In this document: piece by piece, positions 6,133 through 13,019 of the stretch
Position numbering within the stretch: position 1 is the stretch's first letter
Layout of the letters: the number at the start of each line of letters is the position of its first letter
From: an uncultured Prevotellaceae bacterium
Lineage (GTDB): Bacteria > Bacteroidota > Bacteroidia > Bacteroidales > Bacteroidaceae
Direction of reading: 5' to 3'
Assembly: GCA_946624335.1 (NCBI GenBank)
Contig: CAMOSA010000045.1
Span: forward strand, 1 to 14,394
DNA length: 14,394 bases
The notes under the pieces: generated by a model
Databases searched by the model: none
The model's input: only the letters and a program-made list of their open reading frames with translations
What the model was told of the DNA's origin: nothing
Translations under genes and position numbers: made by a program

Positions 6133-8685
6133 ATGCAAGACTCAGAAGACAGAATCATTAAAGTGGACATTGAGCGCGAGATGCGAAGCTCGTTCCTCGA
6201 CTACTCGATGTCCGTCATTGTTGCGCGTGCTTTACCTGATGCACGTGATGGCTTCAAGCCTGTTCACCGCCGCATCCTCTATGGTATGCGTGTTGACGGC
6301 AACACCCATGATCGCGACTACCGCAAATGTGCCCGCACGGTGGGTAACGTGCTCGGTCACTACCATCCCCATGGCGACTCCAGCGTCTACTTTGCCATGG
6401 TTCGCTTGGCTCAGGACTGGAATATGCGCTACACGCTGGTCGACGGTCAGGGTAACTTTGGCTCGGTCGACGGTGACTCACCGGCCGCCATGCGTTACAC
6501 CGAGGCCCGTCTGGCTCCCATGGGTGAGGCCATGATGCAAGACCTGGAGAAGGATACGGTCGATATGGTCGACAACTTCGACGGCAAGGAGAAGGAACCC
6601 AGCGTCATGCCGACACTGATCCCCAACCTGCTCGTCAACGGAGCAACGGGTATCGCCGTAGGTATGGCCACGAATATCCCGACACACAATCTCGGCGAGT
6701 GCATCGACGGATGTATTGCCTACATCGACAACCCGGACATCGACGTGGCCGGACTGATGCAGTATATCCCGGCACCTGACTTCCCAACAGGAGCCTTTAT
6801 ATATGGTATGCAGGGCGTGCGTGATGCCTATGAGACAGGCCGCGGACGTGTCGTCATGCGTGCCAGGGCTGAGATAGAGCCGGGTGAGACCCACGACAAG
6901 ATCGTCATCAGCGAGATTCCCTACGGCGTGAACAAGGCCGAGCTGATCAAATACATCGCCGACCTGGTGAACGAGCACAAGATAGAGGGTATCAGCAATG
7001 CTAACGACGAGAGTGACCGCGAGGGTATGCGCATCGTCATCGACGTGAAGCGTGACTTCAATGCTAATGTCGTGCTGAACAAGCTCTTCAAGATGACACA
7101 GCTGCAGACCTCCTTCTCGGTCAACTCCATTGCCCTCGTGGGCGGACGTCCTAAGTTGATGACGCTGCGCGACATGATCAAGTGCTTCGTAGACCATCGC
7201 CATGAGGTGGTGATCCGTCGCACAGAGTATGACAAGCGTAAGGCTGAGGAGCGTGCACATATCCTCGAAGGACTGATCATCGCTTCGGACAATATCGATG
7301 AGGTGGTACACATCATCAAGGAGAGCCGCTCACCCGAGCAGGCTCGTCAGCGACTGGAACAGCGCTTCAGCCTCGATGAGCTGCAGTCCAAGGCCATCGT
7401 CGATATGCGTCTGGCACAGCTCACCGGCCTGCAGCAAGAGAAGCTGCATGCCGAGTACGACGAGCTGATGAAGAAGATCGAGTACTACAACCAGATCCTC
7501 ACCGACCCCGCCCTCTGCTGGAAAGTCATCAAGGACGAACTGCTCGAGGTGAAGGAACGCTTCGGCGACCCCCGCCGTTCGGAGATTGTATACTCGAGCG
7601 AGGAGTTCAACCCCGAAGACTTCTATGCTGACGACGAGATCGTCATCACCATCAGCCACCTGGGCTACATCAAGCGCACGCCGCTGGCTGAGTTCCGTGC
7701 TCAAGGGCGTGGCGGCGTAGGCTCCAAGGGCTCTTCGACACGTGATGCCGACTTCATCGAGTACATCTACCGTGCCACGATGCACAATACGATGCTCTTC
7801 TTCACGAAGAAAGGACGCTGCTACTGGCTCAAGGCCTATGATATCCCCGAGGGCAACAAGGCATCGAAGGGACGTGCCATACAGAACATGCTCAACATTG
7901 AGCCTGACGATGCCGTCAATGCCTGCCTCTACGTGAAGAAACTCAATGACCCCGAGTTCACCGCGTCGCACAACATCGTCTTCTGCACCAAGGAAGGCGT
8001 CATCAAGAAGACATCACTCTCCAACTACAGCCGTCCCCGCACCAACGGTGTCATCGCTATCAATATCAATGAGGGCGACCGTGTCGTCGACGTGGCACTG
8101 ACCAACGGCGAGAACGAGATCATCATTGCCAGCCGCTTCGGACGTGCCGTGCGCTTCAACGAGAACACTGTGCGCACCATGGGACGTGTCTCCACTGGCG
8201 TTCGTGGCATCACCCTTGAGGGCGAAGGCAACGAGGTCGTTGGTATGGTCGTCGTCGATAAGCCCGAGGAGGAGAGCATACTTGTCGTCTCGGAGCGTGG
8301 CTATGGCAAGCGTTCCGATGTTCAGGACTACCGCATCACCAACCGTGGTGGCAAGGGCGTCAAGACCCTCGAGGTGACCGAGAAGACTGGCCAGCTCATG
8401 GCCATCAAGAGCGTCACCAACGACGAAGACCTGATGATCATCAACAAGAGCGGCGTCACCATACGTCTGCACCTTGAGGACATCAAGATTCAAGGACGTG
8501 CCACACAGGGCGTCAAGCTCATCGAGCTGCAGAAACGCAACGACACCATCGCCAACGTCTGTGTCGTCCCACGTGAGGATGACGATGAAGAACTGCCCGA
8601 GGAGGCACGCACCTCTGAGCTGCCTGATCCCACACAGCTCTCTGACGGACAGACCCTGACGCTCGACCGCGACGAACAACAGTAA
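6133..8685 (+). CDS. gyrA: DNA gyrase subunit A
   Basis: GyrA is the DNA-breaking subunit of the A2B2 type II topoisomerase that introduces negative supercoils. The 850-residue product has the normal layout. The winged-helix domain carries the catalytic tyrosine Y122 in AAMRYTEARL. The quinolone-determining region is YHPHGDSSVYF, with S83 as in the susceptible E. coli enzyme but F87 where E. coli has aspartate (numbering coincides). A coiled coil spans about 360-480. The C-terminal beta-pinwheel begins near 500 with the GyrA box at 524-530, QGRGGVG, a variant of QRRGGKG. The acidic tail (from about 815) is typical of the family. GyrA rather than ParC is favoured by the full-length C-terminal domain and this box. 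It is transcribed from a promoter 5929-5960 and may continue into the TPR gene 99 bases downstream. Confidence 0.98.
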   Translation: MQDSEDRIIKVDIEREMRSSFLDYSMSVIVARALPDARDGFKPVHRRILYGMRVDGNTHDRDYRKCARTVGNVLGHYHPHGDSSVYFAMVRLAQDWNMRYTLVDGQGNFGSVDGDSPAAMRYTEARLAPMGEAMMQDLEKDTVDMVDNFDGKEKEPSVMPTLIPNLLVNGATGIAVGMATNIPTHNLGECIDGCIAYIDNPDIDVAGLMQYIPAPDFPTGAFIYGMQGVRDAYETGRGRVVMRARAEIEPGETHDKIVISEIPYGVNKAELIKYIADLVNEHKIEGISNANDESDREGMRIVIDVKRDFNANVVLNKLFKMTQLQTSFSVNSIALVGGRPKLMTLRDMIKCFVDHRHEVVIRRTEYDKRKAEERAHILEGLIIASDNIDEVVHIIKESRSPEQARQRLEQRFSLDELQSKAIVDMRLAQLTGLQQEKLHAEYDELMKKIEYYNQILTDPALCWKVIKDELLEVKERFGDPRRSEIVYSSEEFNPEDFYADDEIVITISHLGYIKRTPLAEFRAQGRGGVGSKGSSTRDADFIEYIYRATMHNTMLFFTKKGRCYWLKAYDIPEGNKASKGRAIQNMLNIEPDDAVNACLYVKKLNDPEFTASHNIVFCTKEGVIKKTSLSNYSRPRTNGVIAININEGDRVVDVALTNGENEIIIASRFGRAVRFNENTVRTMGRVSTGVRGITLEGEGNEVVGMVVVDKPEEESILVVSERGYGKRSDVQDYRITNRGGKGVKTLEVTEKTGQLMAIKSVTNDEDLMIINKSGVTIRLHLEDIKIQGRATQGVKLIELQKRNDTIANVCVVPREDDDEELPEEARTSELPDPTQLSDGQTLTLDRDEQQ

Positions 8686-8692
8686 ACTTTTC

Positions 8693-8732
8693 AGCCCTCG
8701 CCCTGTCTAACACAACAGACGGGACGGGGGCT
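8693..8732 (+). terminator. Long hairpin between gyrA and the TPR gene, without T-tract
   Basis: AGCCCTCGCCCTGTCT (8693-8708) pairs with AGACGGGACGGGGGCT (8717-8732) around an 8-base loop, with two G-U pairs and one mismatch. GCCCGC follows rather than a run of T, so termination may be weak or partial. No consensus promoter is visible before the TPR gene, so the hairpin may set how much transcript reads through from gyrA, or protect the gyrA 3' end. Confidence 0.55.
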
Positions 8733-8784
8733 GCCCGCATTAACGATTATAAAAACAAATCTCAACAATCTAACTTAAGGTATT

Positions 8785-10065
8785 ATGAAAAAGATTTTCT
8801 TTGCCTTCGCACTCTTTGCCGTAGCCGCATCGGCTACAGCTCAGGACAAGATCGTCCGCAAGGCACGTGAGCTCAAAGACGAGGTCCAGAACATGATGGC
8901 CAATCAGGAACGCAACGAGAAAGAAACGATGCAGATGAACCAGAAGCTGGCTCAATGCATGGAGATGGTGGAGCCGACACTCACCAGCCCCGAGACGAAG
9001 AAAGAGTTGGCCAACGCTTGGGACATCAAGGCTCAGCTGCATTCCTTCATCTTCTCACCGCTGCTCGACAACGCCATCAACAAGCAGCCTACCGACACGG
9101 CACAGCTCGCACAGAACATCTATGCCTGCCTCGACGCTATGGAGAAGTGCTACAAAGCAACACAGCAGCTCGGACTGAAAGGCGAAAAGGACCCATACAC
9201 CATGCCCAATAAGCTCCGTGTGGTACAGTTCCGCCCCTATGTGGCTTTCTGCGGACAGATGTTCTTCCAGAACCAGCAGTTCGAAAAGGCCAAGGACGCC
9301 TTCATCCGCTGGATGGACTATCCTCAGACATACACCATCCTTGGCGCTGACGCCGAGGCTTTGTCACAGGACGAGCAGACGACACAGATCGCTTACTTCA
9401 CCTGTCTTGCTGCTTACTTCGCCAAGGACTATGCCACGCTCTCCAAGTACATGCCTCAGGCACGTAAGTACACTCAGGAGAAGGAGCAGGTCAACCAGCT
9501 CTACCTGACCTCTATCATCGAGCAGGGCGACACTGTGGCTTGGCTTAAGGCTGCCAAGGAAGTGGTGCTCGACGACCCCGACGCCAACGACGCCGTGGCA
9601 CAGAACGTCCTGGCTTACTACCTGCAGATGAGCGACTATGACAATGCTGGTAGTTTCGTCGACGAGCTGCTGACACTCGATGCTGACAGCAAGATTGGCA
9701 ACTATGCCAAGGGCATCGTCCTCATGAACGCTCACAAGTATGTCGATGCCGTCAAGTACTTCGACAAGACCATCGAGATCGACCCCGCTTACTCCGATGC
9801 CTACTTCAACGCCGGCGTATGCTACAGCAACCACGGCTACGACATCAACGAGTCGCTCTCCGGCAAGAAGATGACCACCGAACAGTTCAAGGCTGCCGTC
9901 AAGCCCGTGCGTGAAGCCTACAAGAATGCAGAGCCCTACTTCCTCAAGGTCAAGGAACTCGAGCCCGACAACCCACACAAGTGGGCCAGCCGCCTCGCTA
10001 CCGTCTACTATATCCTCGAGGACAAGGCCAAGCAGGCTGAGTATGAGAAGCTCGCGGGCTATTGA
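8785..10065 (+). CDS. Secreted tetratricopeptide-repeat protein
   Basis: The 426-residue product has a clear signal peptide (residues 1-20, MKKIFFAFALFAVAASATAQ) and no lipobox, so it is probably periplasmic. The mature part is almost wholly helical. TPR-like pairs are best seen at about 272-300, 302-335 (NYAKGIVLMNAHKYVDAVKYFDKTIEIDP) and 336-350 (AYSDAYFNAGVCYSN), with a further helical pair at 376-425. The region 25-65 is a charged likely coiled coil. TPR arrays hold protein partners; no enzyme motif is visible and the partner is unknown. The gene begins 99 bases after gyrA, has no obvious promoter, and ends at a strong terminator. A related TPR gene after gyrA fits my memory of other Bacteroidales, which would make the linkage conserved rather than accidental. 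Confidence 0.85.
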   Translation: MKKIFFAFALFAVAASATAQDKIVRKARELKDEVQNMMANQERNEKETMQMNQKLAQCMEMVEPTLTSPETKKELANAWDIKAQLHSFIFSPLLDNAINKQPTDTAQLAQNIYACLDAMEKCYKATQQLGLKGEKDPYTMPNKLRVVQFRPYVAFCGQMFFQNQQFEKAKDAFIRWMDYPQTYTILGADAEALSQDEQTTQIAYFTCLAAYFAKDYATLSKYMPQARKYTQEKEQVNQLYLTSIIEQGDTVAWLKAAKEVVLDDPDANDAVAQNVLAYYLQMSDYDNAGSFVDELLTLDADSKIGNYAKGIVLMNAHKYVDAVKYFDKTIEIDPAYSDAYFNAGVCYSNHGYDINESLSGKKMTTEQFKAAVKPVREAYKNAEPYFLKVKELEPDNPHKWASRLATVYYILEDKAKQAEYEKLAGY

Positions 10066-10088
10066 TCCGCAGATTTCAACCCTAAGTA

Positions 10089-10129
10089 GAAAGGACTGTT
10101 TGACATCCGTCAGACAGTCCTTTCTTTTT
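10089..10129 (+). terminator. Intrinsic terminator of the TPR gene
   Basis: GAAAGGACTGTTTGAC (10089-10104) pairs with GTCAGACAGTCCTTTC (10109-10124) over 16 base pairs with one G-U pair and an ATCC loop, followed by five T (10125-10129). It starts 24 bases after the TPR stop codon. Confidence 0.92.
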
Positions 10130-10130
10130 A

Positions 10131-10203
10131 GGCTGAAACGTTGAAACGTTGAAGCGTTCTTCGCAGAGCGAAGCGAGCAGAGCTCGAGCGGAAAGGCTGA
10201 AAC
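10131..10203. repeat. Small palindrome cluster between convergent genes
   Basis: GGCTGAAAC occurs at 10131-10139 and again at 10195-10203. Between them are an 8-base tandem repeat (CGTTGAAA, CGTTGAAG, CGTT at 10139-10158) and two adjacent mini-hairpins that share an AGA loop: CTTCGC/GCGAAG at 10159-10173 and CGAGC/GCTCG at 10174-10186. The block fills the space between the TPR terminator and the stop of the opposing DUF486 gene. It resembles REP-type intergenic palindromes; whether it recurs elsewhere in the genome cannot be seen here. Confidence 0.55.
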
Positions 10204-10206
10204 ACC

Positions 10207-10572
10207 TTATTTAAACACAAAATAGACGGCGAGGACGAGGCAGACGAAGGCGGCCAGGTGGTTCCATTGCAGGCTCTGCCCGTGGAAGAGAAAGCCGACG
10301 ATGGCGGTGAAGATGGTCAGCGAGATGACCTCCTGAATCACCTTCAGCTGCACCAGCGTGAACGGACCGCCATTGCCCTCGAAACCGATTCGATTGGCAG
10401 GAACGGCAAAGCAATACTCGATGAAGGCGATGCCCCATGAAAAGGCGATGACGGCGATCAGCGGCCAATGGGTGCTGATGCCGGCTTGTTGGAGGCGCAG
10501 GTGACCGTACCAGGCCAAGGTCATGAAGATATTGCTCGTAAGTAATAGCAGAATAGTCTGTAGTGCAGGCAT
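10207..10572 (-). CDS. DUF486 (DMT-like) small integral membrane protein
   Basis: The 121-residue protein has four hydrophobic segments (about 3-20, 37-54, 74-92 and 98-120) and the family signature TILLLLTSNIFMTLAWYGHLR near the N-terminus, followed by ALIxFIEYCFAVPANRIG-like sequence (here WGIAFIEYCFAVPANRIGFEG). These match DUF486, a family of small four-helix membrane proteins related to the drug/metabolite transporter fold; substrate and function are unknown. The frame is open further upstream, but the start chosen is the ATG at 10572-10570, because family members begin with this hydrophobic segment and the extra 26 residues overlap promoter-like sequence. It is divergent from the sigma-factor operon and convergent with the TPR gene. 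Confidence 0.88.
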   Translation of the reverse strand: MPALQTILLLLTSNIFMTLAWYGHLRLQQAGISTHWPLIAVIAFSWGIAFIEYCFAVPANRIGFEGNGGPFTLVQLKVIQEVISLTIFTAIVGFLFHGQSLQWNHLAAFVCLVLAVYFVFK

Positions 10573-10637
10573 GGTTGTAGGGGTTGGATTGGTGATGAAA
10601 CAGATGAGTTTTGATGACTTTTTAAAGAAATCGGCCG

Positions 10638-10645
10638 CAAAGTTA
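10638..10645 (-). promoter_or_regulatory. -7 element for the DUF486 gene
   Basis: On the minus strand TAACTTTG matches TAnnTTTG, about 65 bases before the DUF486 start. The matching -33 TTTG is degenerate, so promoter strength is uncertain. It faces away from the sigma-gene -7 element at 10668-10675. Confidence 0.5.
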
Positions 10646-10667
10646 CGCATTTTCCATCAGAAAGTGT

Positions 10668-10675
10668 TATCTTTG
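10668..10675 (+). promoter_or_regulatory. -7 element for the sigma-factor operon
   Basis: TATCTTTG matches TAnnTTTG and lies 68 bases before the sigma-factor ATG at 10744. No TTTG lies at the expected -33 distance (only a TTTCC run at 10651-10655, too close), so the promoter may be weak, activated, or read by another sigma factor. Confidence 0.5.
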
Positions 10676-10743
10676 CCGCGAGAATTGGCGAAAAGCACAC
10701 TCTTTTCCTGACAAAGAGGAGCAGACATGCGTAACTCATCACT

Positions 10744-11289
10744 ATGAAATGGAATGAACAGCAAGTCGTAGAACAGCTGCGCGACCCAGTACGTCGTGAG
10801 GCAGCCTTCACGATGATGGTGGAGCACTTCAAGGAGCAGCTCTACTGGCAGATACGTCGTATGGTGGTCTCCCACGACGATGCCGACGATGTCTTGCAGA
10901 ACACTTTCATTAAGGCTTGGACGGGTATCGACAACTTCCGTGGCGAGGCGCGTCTGTCGACATGGCTGTTCCGCATCGCCAACAACGAGACCCTCAACTT
11001 CATCGAGCGACGTCGGCAGTCCATGAGCCTCGACGATGATGCCGCCGTAGGCGTTGCCGCACGCCTCGAGAGCGACCCTTATTTCGATGGCGACGAGACG
11101 GCACGTCAGCTGCAGGACGCTATCCAGAGGCTGCCGGCCAAGCAGAGACAGGTGTTTCTCATGAAATACTTCGATGACATGAAATATGAAGAGATGAGCA
11201 GCTTACTCGGCACCAGCGTCGGGGCCCTGAAAGCATCATACCATCATGCCGTGAAAAAAATCTCCGACTTTTTCCACGCGCTCGATTAA
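10744..11289 (+). CDS. ECF-type RNA polymerase sigma factor
   Basis: The 181-residue product is a two-domain sigma-70 family member of the extracytoplasmic-function group. Region 2 spans about 22-92: helices with DADDVLQNTFIKAW (46-59) and the DNA-melting segment FRGEARLSTWLFRIANNETLNFIERRR (65-91). A short acidic linker (97-120) follows, then region 4 at about 122-175, with LPAKQRQVFLMKYFDDMKYEEMSSLLGTSVGALKASYHHAVKKI giving the helix-turn-helix that reads the -35 region. It directs RNA polymerase to a small regulon. The next gene, 50 bases on, encodes a single-span protein that is probably its anti-sigma partner, followed by a Spy/CpxP-like protein, so an envelope-stress role is likely but inferred. 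The promoter is near 10668. Confidence 0.95.
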   Translation: MKWNEQQVVEQLRDPVRREAAFTMMVEHFKEQLYWQIRRMVVSHDDADDVLQNTFIKAWTGIDNFRGEARLSTWLFRIANNETLNFIERRRQSMSLDDDAAVGVAARLESDPYFDGDETARQLQDAIQRLPAKQRQVFLMKYFDDMKYEEMSSLLGTSVGALKASYHHAVKKISDFFHALD

Positions 11290-11339
11290 ACCTATTGGCA
11301 CTCTAAGGGTCGAATAATCAGATAAAACAAAATACTTCC

Positions 11340-11765
11340 ATGAAAGAAGAAGATATTATACGTAAGTACGACACGCAGAAGAACCCGTTCCGCACGCCCG
11401 AAGGCTACTTCGAGGGCTTCACGGGCCGGCTCATGCAACGTATGCAGCAGGAGGGACTGCTCGACCAGCAGGCTCACGCCTCTCAAGAGGCCGTCTCCAG
11501 AACGCCGCATAAGGCGGAGGTCGTCACGATGAGTCCGGTCAGACGTGTCCTTCGTTATGCTGCCGCCGCCGTGGTAGCAGGCGTCTGTGTCGCAGCCGGC
11601 ACTTACCTCTTCACCCAACGCAGCACGCCAGAGCAGATGCTGGCCGTCGAGGCTGCCGAGATGAATATCTCCGACGAGACGCTCTACGAAGCCCTCGACT
11701 ACGAGATGGAGTATGGGCTGGTGAATAACAATCAGATCGCCTACTACTTGACAGAGGCTTATTGA
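11340..11765 (+). CDS. Single-span membrane protein, probable anti-sigma factor
   Basis: A 141-residue protein with a charged cytoplasmic N-terminal part (1-65), a basic stop (SPVRRVLR, 65-72), one membrane segment (about 73-91, AAAAVVAGVCVAAGTYLF) and a short C-terminal part (92-141) rich in acidic and tyrosine residues. The N-terminal NPFRTPEGYFEGFTGRLM (15-32) is a pattern I recall from Bacteroidales proteins encoded directly after ECF sigma genes. The size, topology and position fit an anti-sigma factor that holds the sigma factor at the membrane. No zinc-binding HxxxCxxC motif of the ZAS group is present, so it would be another type. The CDS itself is solid; the anti-sigma function is inferred from context. 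Confidence 0.7.
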   Translation: MKEEDIIRKYDTQKNPFRTPEGYFEGFTGRLMQRMQQEGLLDQQAHASQEAVSRTPHKAEVVTMSPVRRVLRYAAAAVVAGVCVAAGTYLFTQRSTPEQMLAVEAAEMNISDETLYEALDYEMEYGLVNNNQIAYYLTEAY

Positions 11766-11794
11766 CACAAGCAAACAGAACAAACAAGTATATA

Positions 11795-12271
11795 ATGAAA
11801 AAACTATTTATCCTCATCGTCGTTGCTTTTGCTTCGATAAACATATTTGCCCAGCAGCCTGACCCGCAGAAGGGGCAGCCTCCCTTCAATCCTGAGAAGT
11901 TTCAGAAGATGGTCGAGGAGTCGCTCACCAAGGCAGCATGCCTCACCGATGACGAGGCAAAGGCCTTCTTCCCCCTCTACAACGAGATGCGGGCCAAACA
12001 GCGCGACCTCGGCAAGCAGGTCTACGAGCTCAAGAAGAACTGTAAGGGCGACGCCAAGAGCTGTTCGGAGACGATCCTCAAGCTGAAACAGTTGCAGGTC
12101 GACATCGCTCAGGTCGAGGAAAACTACTATAAACGCATCCTGAAGGTCGTGCCCGCCGACAAGGTCTTCAAGGTCATCAAGGCTGAGGACGACTTCCATC
12201 GGCGTATGGTGCAACGGCAGCGCGGCGACCGTCGCGACGGCCGGAAGGGTAGAGGACACGACCATAATTAA
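11795..12271 (+). CDS. Secreted Spy/CpxP-like helical protein
   Basis: The 158-residue product starts at MKKLFILIVVAFASINIFAQ, a typical signal peptide cut after residue 20. The frame is open for 11 more codons upstream, overlapping the preceding stop, but those residues would spoil the signal peptide, so the ATG at 11795 is chosen. The mature part has a Pro/Gln-rich start, then long helices at about 32-48, 50-83 (LTDDEAKAFFPLYNEMRAKQRDL) and 90-140, and a very basic end with His (RRDGRKGRGHDHN). The LTxxEAxxFxPLYxE pattern resembles Spy/CpxP-type periplasmic chaperones and metal sensors. Two cysteines (C83, C90) could form a disulfide; C49 is a third. It follows the putative anti-sigma gene by 29 bases and is the last gene before the terminator, so it is probably a stress effector or sensor of the same system. 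Confidence 0.72.
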   Translation: MKKLFILIVVAFASINIFAQQPDPQKGQPPFNPEKFQKMVEESLTKAACLTDDEAKAFFPLYNEMRAKQRDLGKQVYELKKNCKGDAKSCSETILKLKQLQVDIAQVEENYYKRILKVVPADKVFKVIKAEDDFHRRMVQRQRGDRRDGRKGRGHDHN

Positions 12272-12334
12272 TCGCGTGCAACACCAAGGAGACAAGCTCC
12301 ATAGCTGAATCCTCACACATTCAATCTTTAAAGG

Positions 12335-12380
12335 CATAACGGCCAAATCTTACGTCTGTAAGGTTTGGCCGTTATGTTTT
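12335..12380 (+). terminator. Intrinsic terminator of the sigma-factor operon
   Basis: CATAACGGCCAAATCTTAC (12335-12353) pairs with GTAAGGTTTGGCCGTTATG (12358-12376) over 19 base pairs with one G-U pair and a GTCT loop, then TTTT. It lies 64 bases after the Spy-like stop codon and ends just before the 22-base repeat array. Confidence 0.93.
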
Positions 12381-12391
12381 GTGATGGTAGC

Positions 12392-12787
12392 ACCTATGTG
12401 TGTCGGGCGATGTGCTTAGGTATGTCGGCCGACGAGCCTCGGTGTTGTTGGCGAAACGCTAATGAGTGTCGGGTGACGAGCCTCGGTGCGTCGGGCTAAG
12501 CGCTTAGGGGTAGTGGGCGAAGAACCTATGTGCATCGGGCGACGGGTATAAGTGTGTCGGCTTACACACTTAGGCGTATGAGGTGGATCACCCAGGTGGG
12601 CCACCTTGAGCACCTAAGTGCGTCGGCTTACACACATAGGTGTATGAGGTGGATCACCCAGGTGGGCCACTTAGAGCAGCTAAGTGTGTGGCGTTCCGTG
12701 CTTAGGTGTGTGGCGTTATTTACCTAAGTGTGTTGGCTTCAGCACTTAGGTGTATGGTTAACAAGGCTTGATGGTATCAGGCAATAG
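12392..12787. repeat. Degenerate tandem array of 18 units, each exactly 22 bases
   Basis: Read from 12392, the sequence divides into 18 consecutive 22-base units with no insertion or deletion. The consensus is RCYTAGGTGTG for positions 1-11 and TCGGSYKAMGC for 12-22. Position 7 is G in 17 of 18 units, position 9 is G in 17, position 2 is C in 16, positions 4 (T) and 5 (A) hold in 15, while the right half varies more. Units 9 and 10 (12568-12611) recur as units 12 and 13 (12634-12677) with two changes per unit. Several neighbouring units carry opposite half-sites, such as ACCTAAGTG at 12722-12730 and CACTTAGGT at 12743-12751. The array is non-coding: 22 is not a multiple of three and stops occur in the frames. 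Function is unknown. Confidence 0.9.
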
Positions 12788-13019
12788 AGGTGGAAGGCTT
12801 AATCACATTATATAGCCTATTAGAACCGCGGATGATGCGGTGCTATTGGCGCCAATCGGTCGTGCCGAATGAGTTTCTGGGGATGTTTTCTTACTCAACT
12901 AAGGTGTTTGGACGCTATAAGCCCTCATATTCGTATCCAATGGATAACCCACGACGGTCGGCGCTACGTTTTTTAGCGCTTTTCAATGGCTGCTTGTTTC
13001 GTGACAGACGCTCGGTCGA
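12788..13019. other. Gene-free stretch after the array, with a possible decayed extension
   Basis: No coding sequence is convincing here. The segment 12898-12919 (ACTAAGGTGTTTGG, then ACGCTATA) fits the 22-base unit and starts exactly 23 periods after the first unit, and 12832-12853 fits weakly. The stretch between is too diverged to call. A small hairpin GCGCTA (12961-12966) with TAGCGC (12974-12979) followed by TTTT lies near the end of the opposing gene and may be a weak plus-strand terminator. Confidence 0.55.

Noticed and set aside
6478..8679. Long open frames on the minus strand opposite gyrA (277, 213 and 221 codons)
   Set aside because: They are antisense to a complete gyrA with every expected motif; their products are low-complexity in Val, Asp, His and Leu, as expected from the complement of biased codons.
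10573..10650. N-terminal extension of 26 residues on the DUF486 protein
   Set aside because: Family members begin at the hydrophobic segment after the later ATG, and the extended start is only just downstream of the -7 element with no room for a leader.
12530..12727. 65-codon repetitive ORFs on both strands within the repeat array
   Set aside because: They arise because three 22-base units make 66 bases; neighbouring units are closed by stops, and the products have no start context or plausible domain.
12392..12787. CRISPR array
   Set aside because: There is no constant repeat with unique spacers: units of 22 bases abut directly, all positions belong to the same diverged unit, and no cas gene is near.
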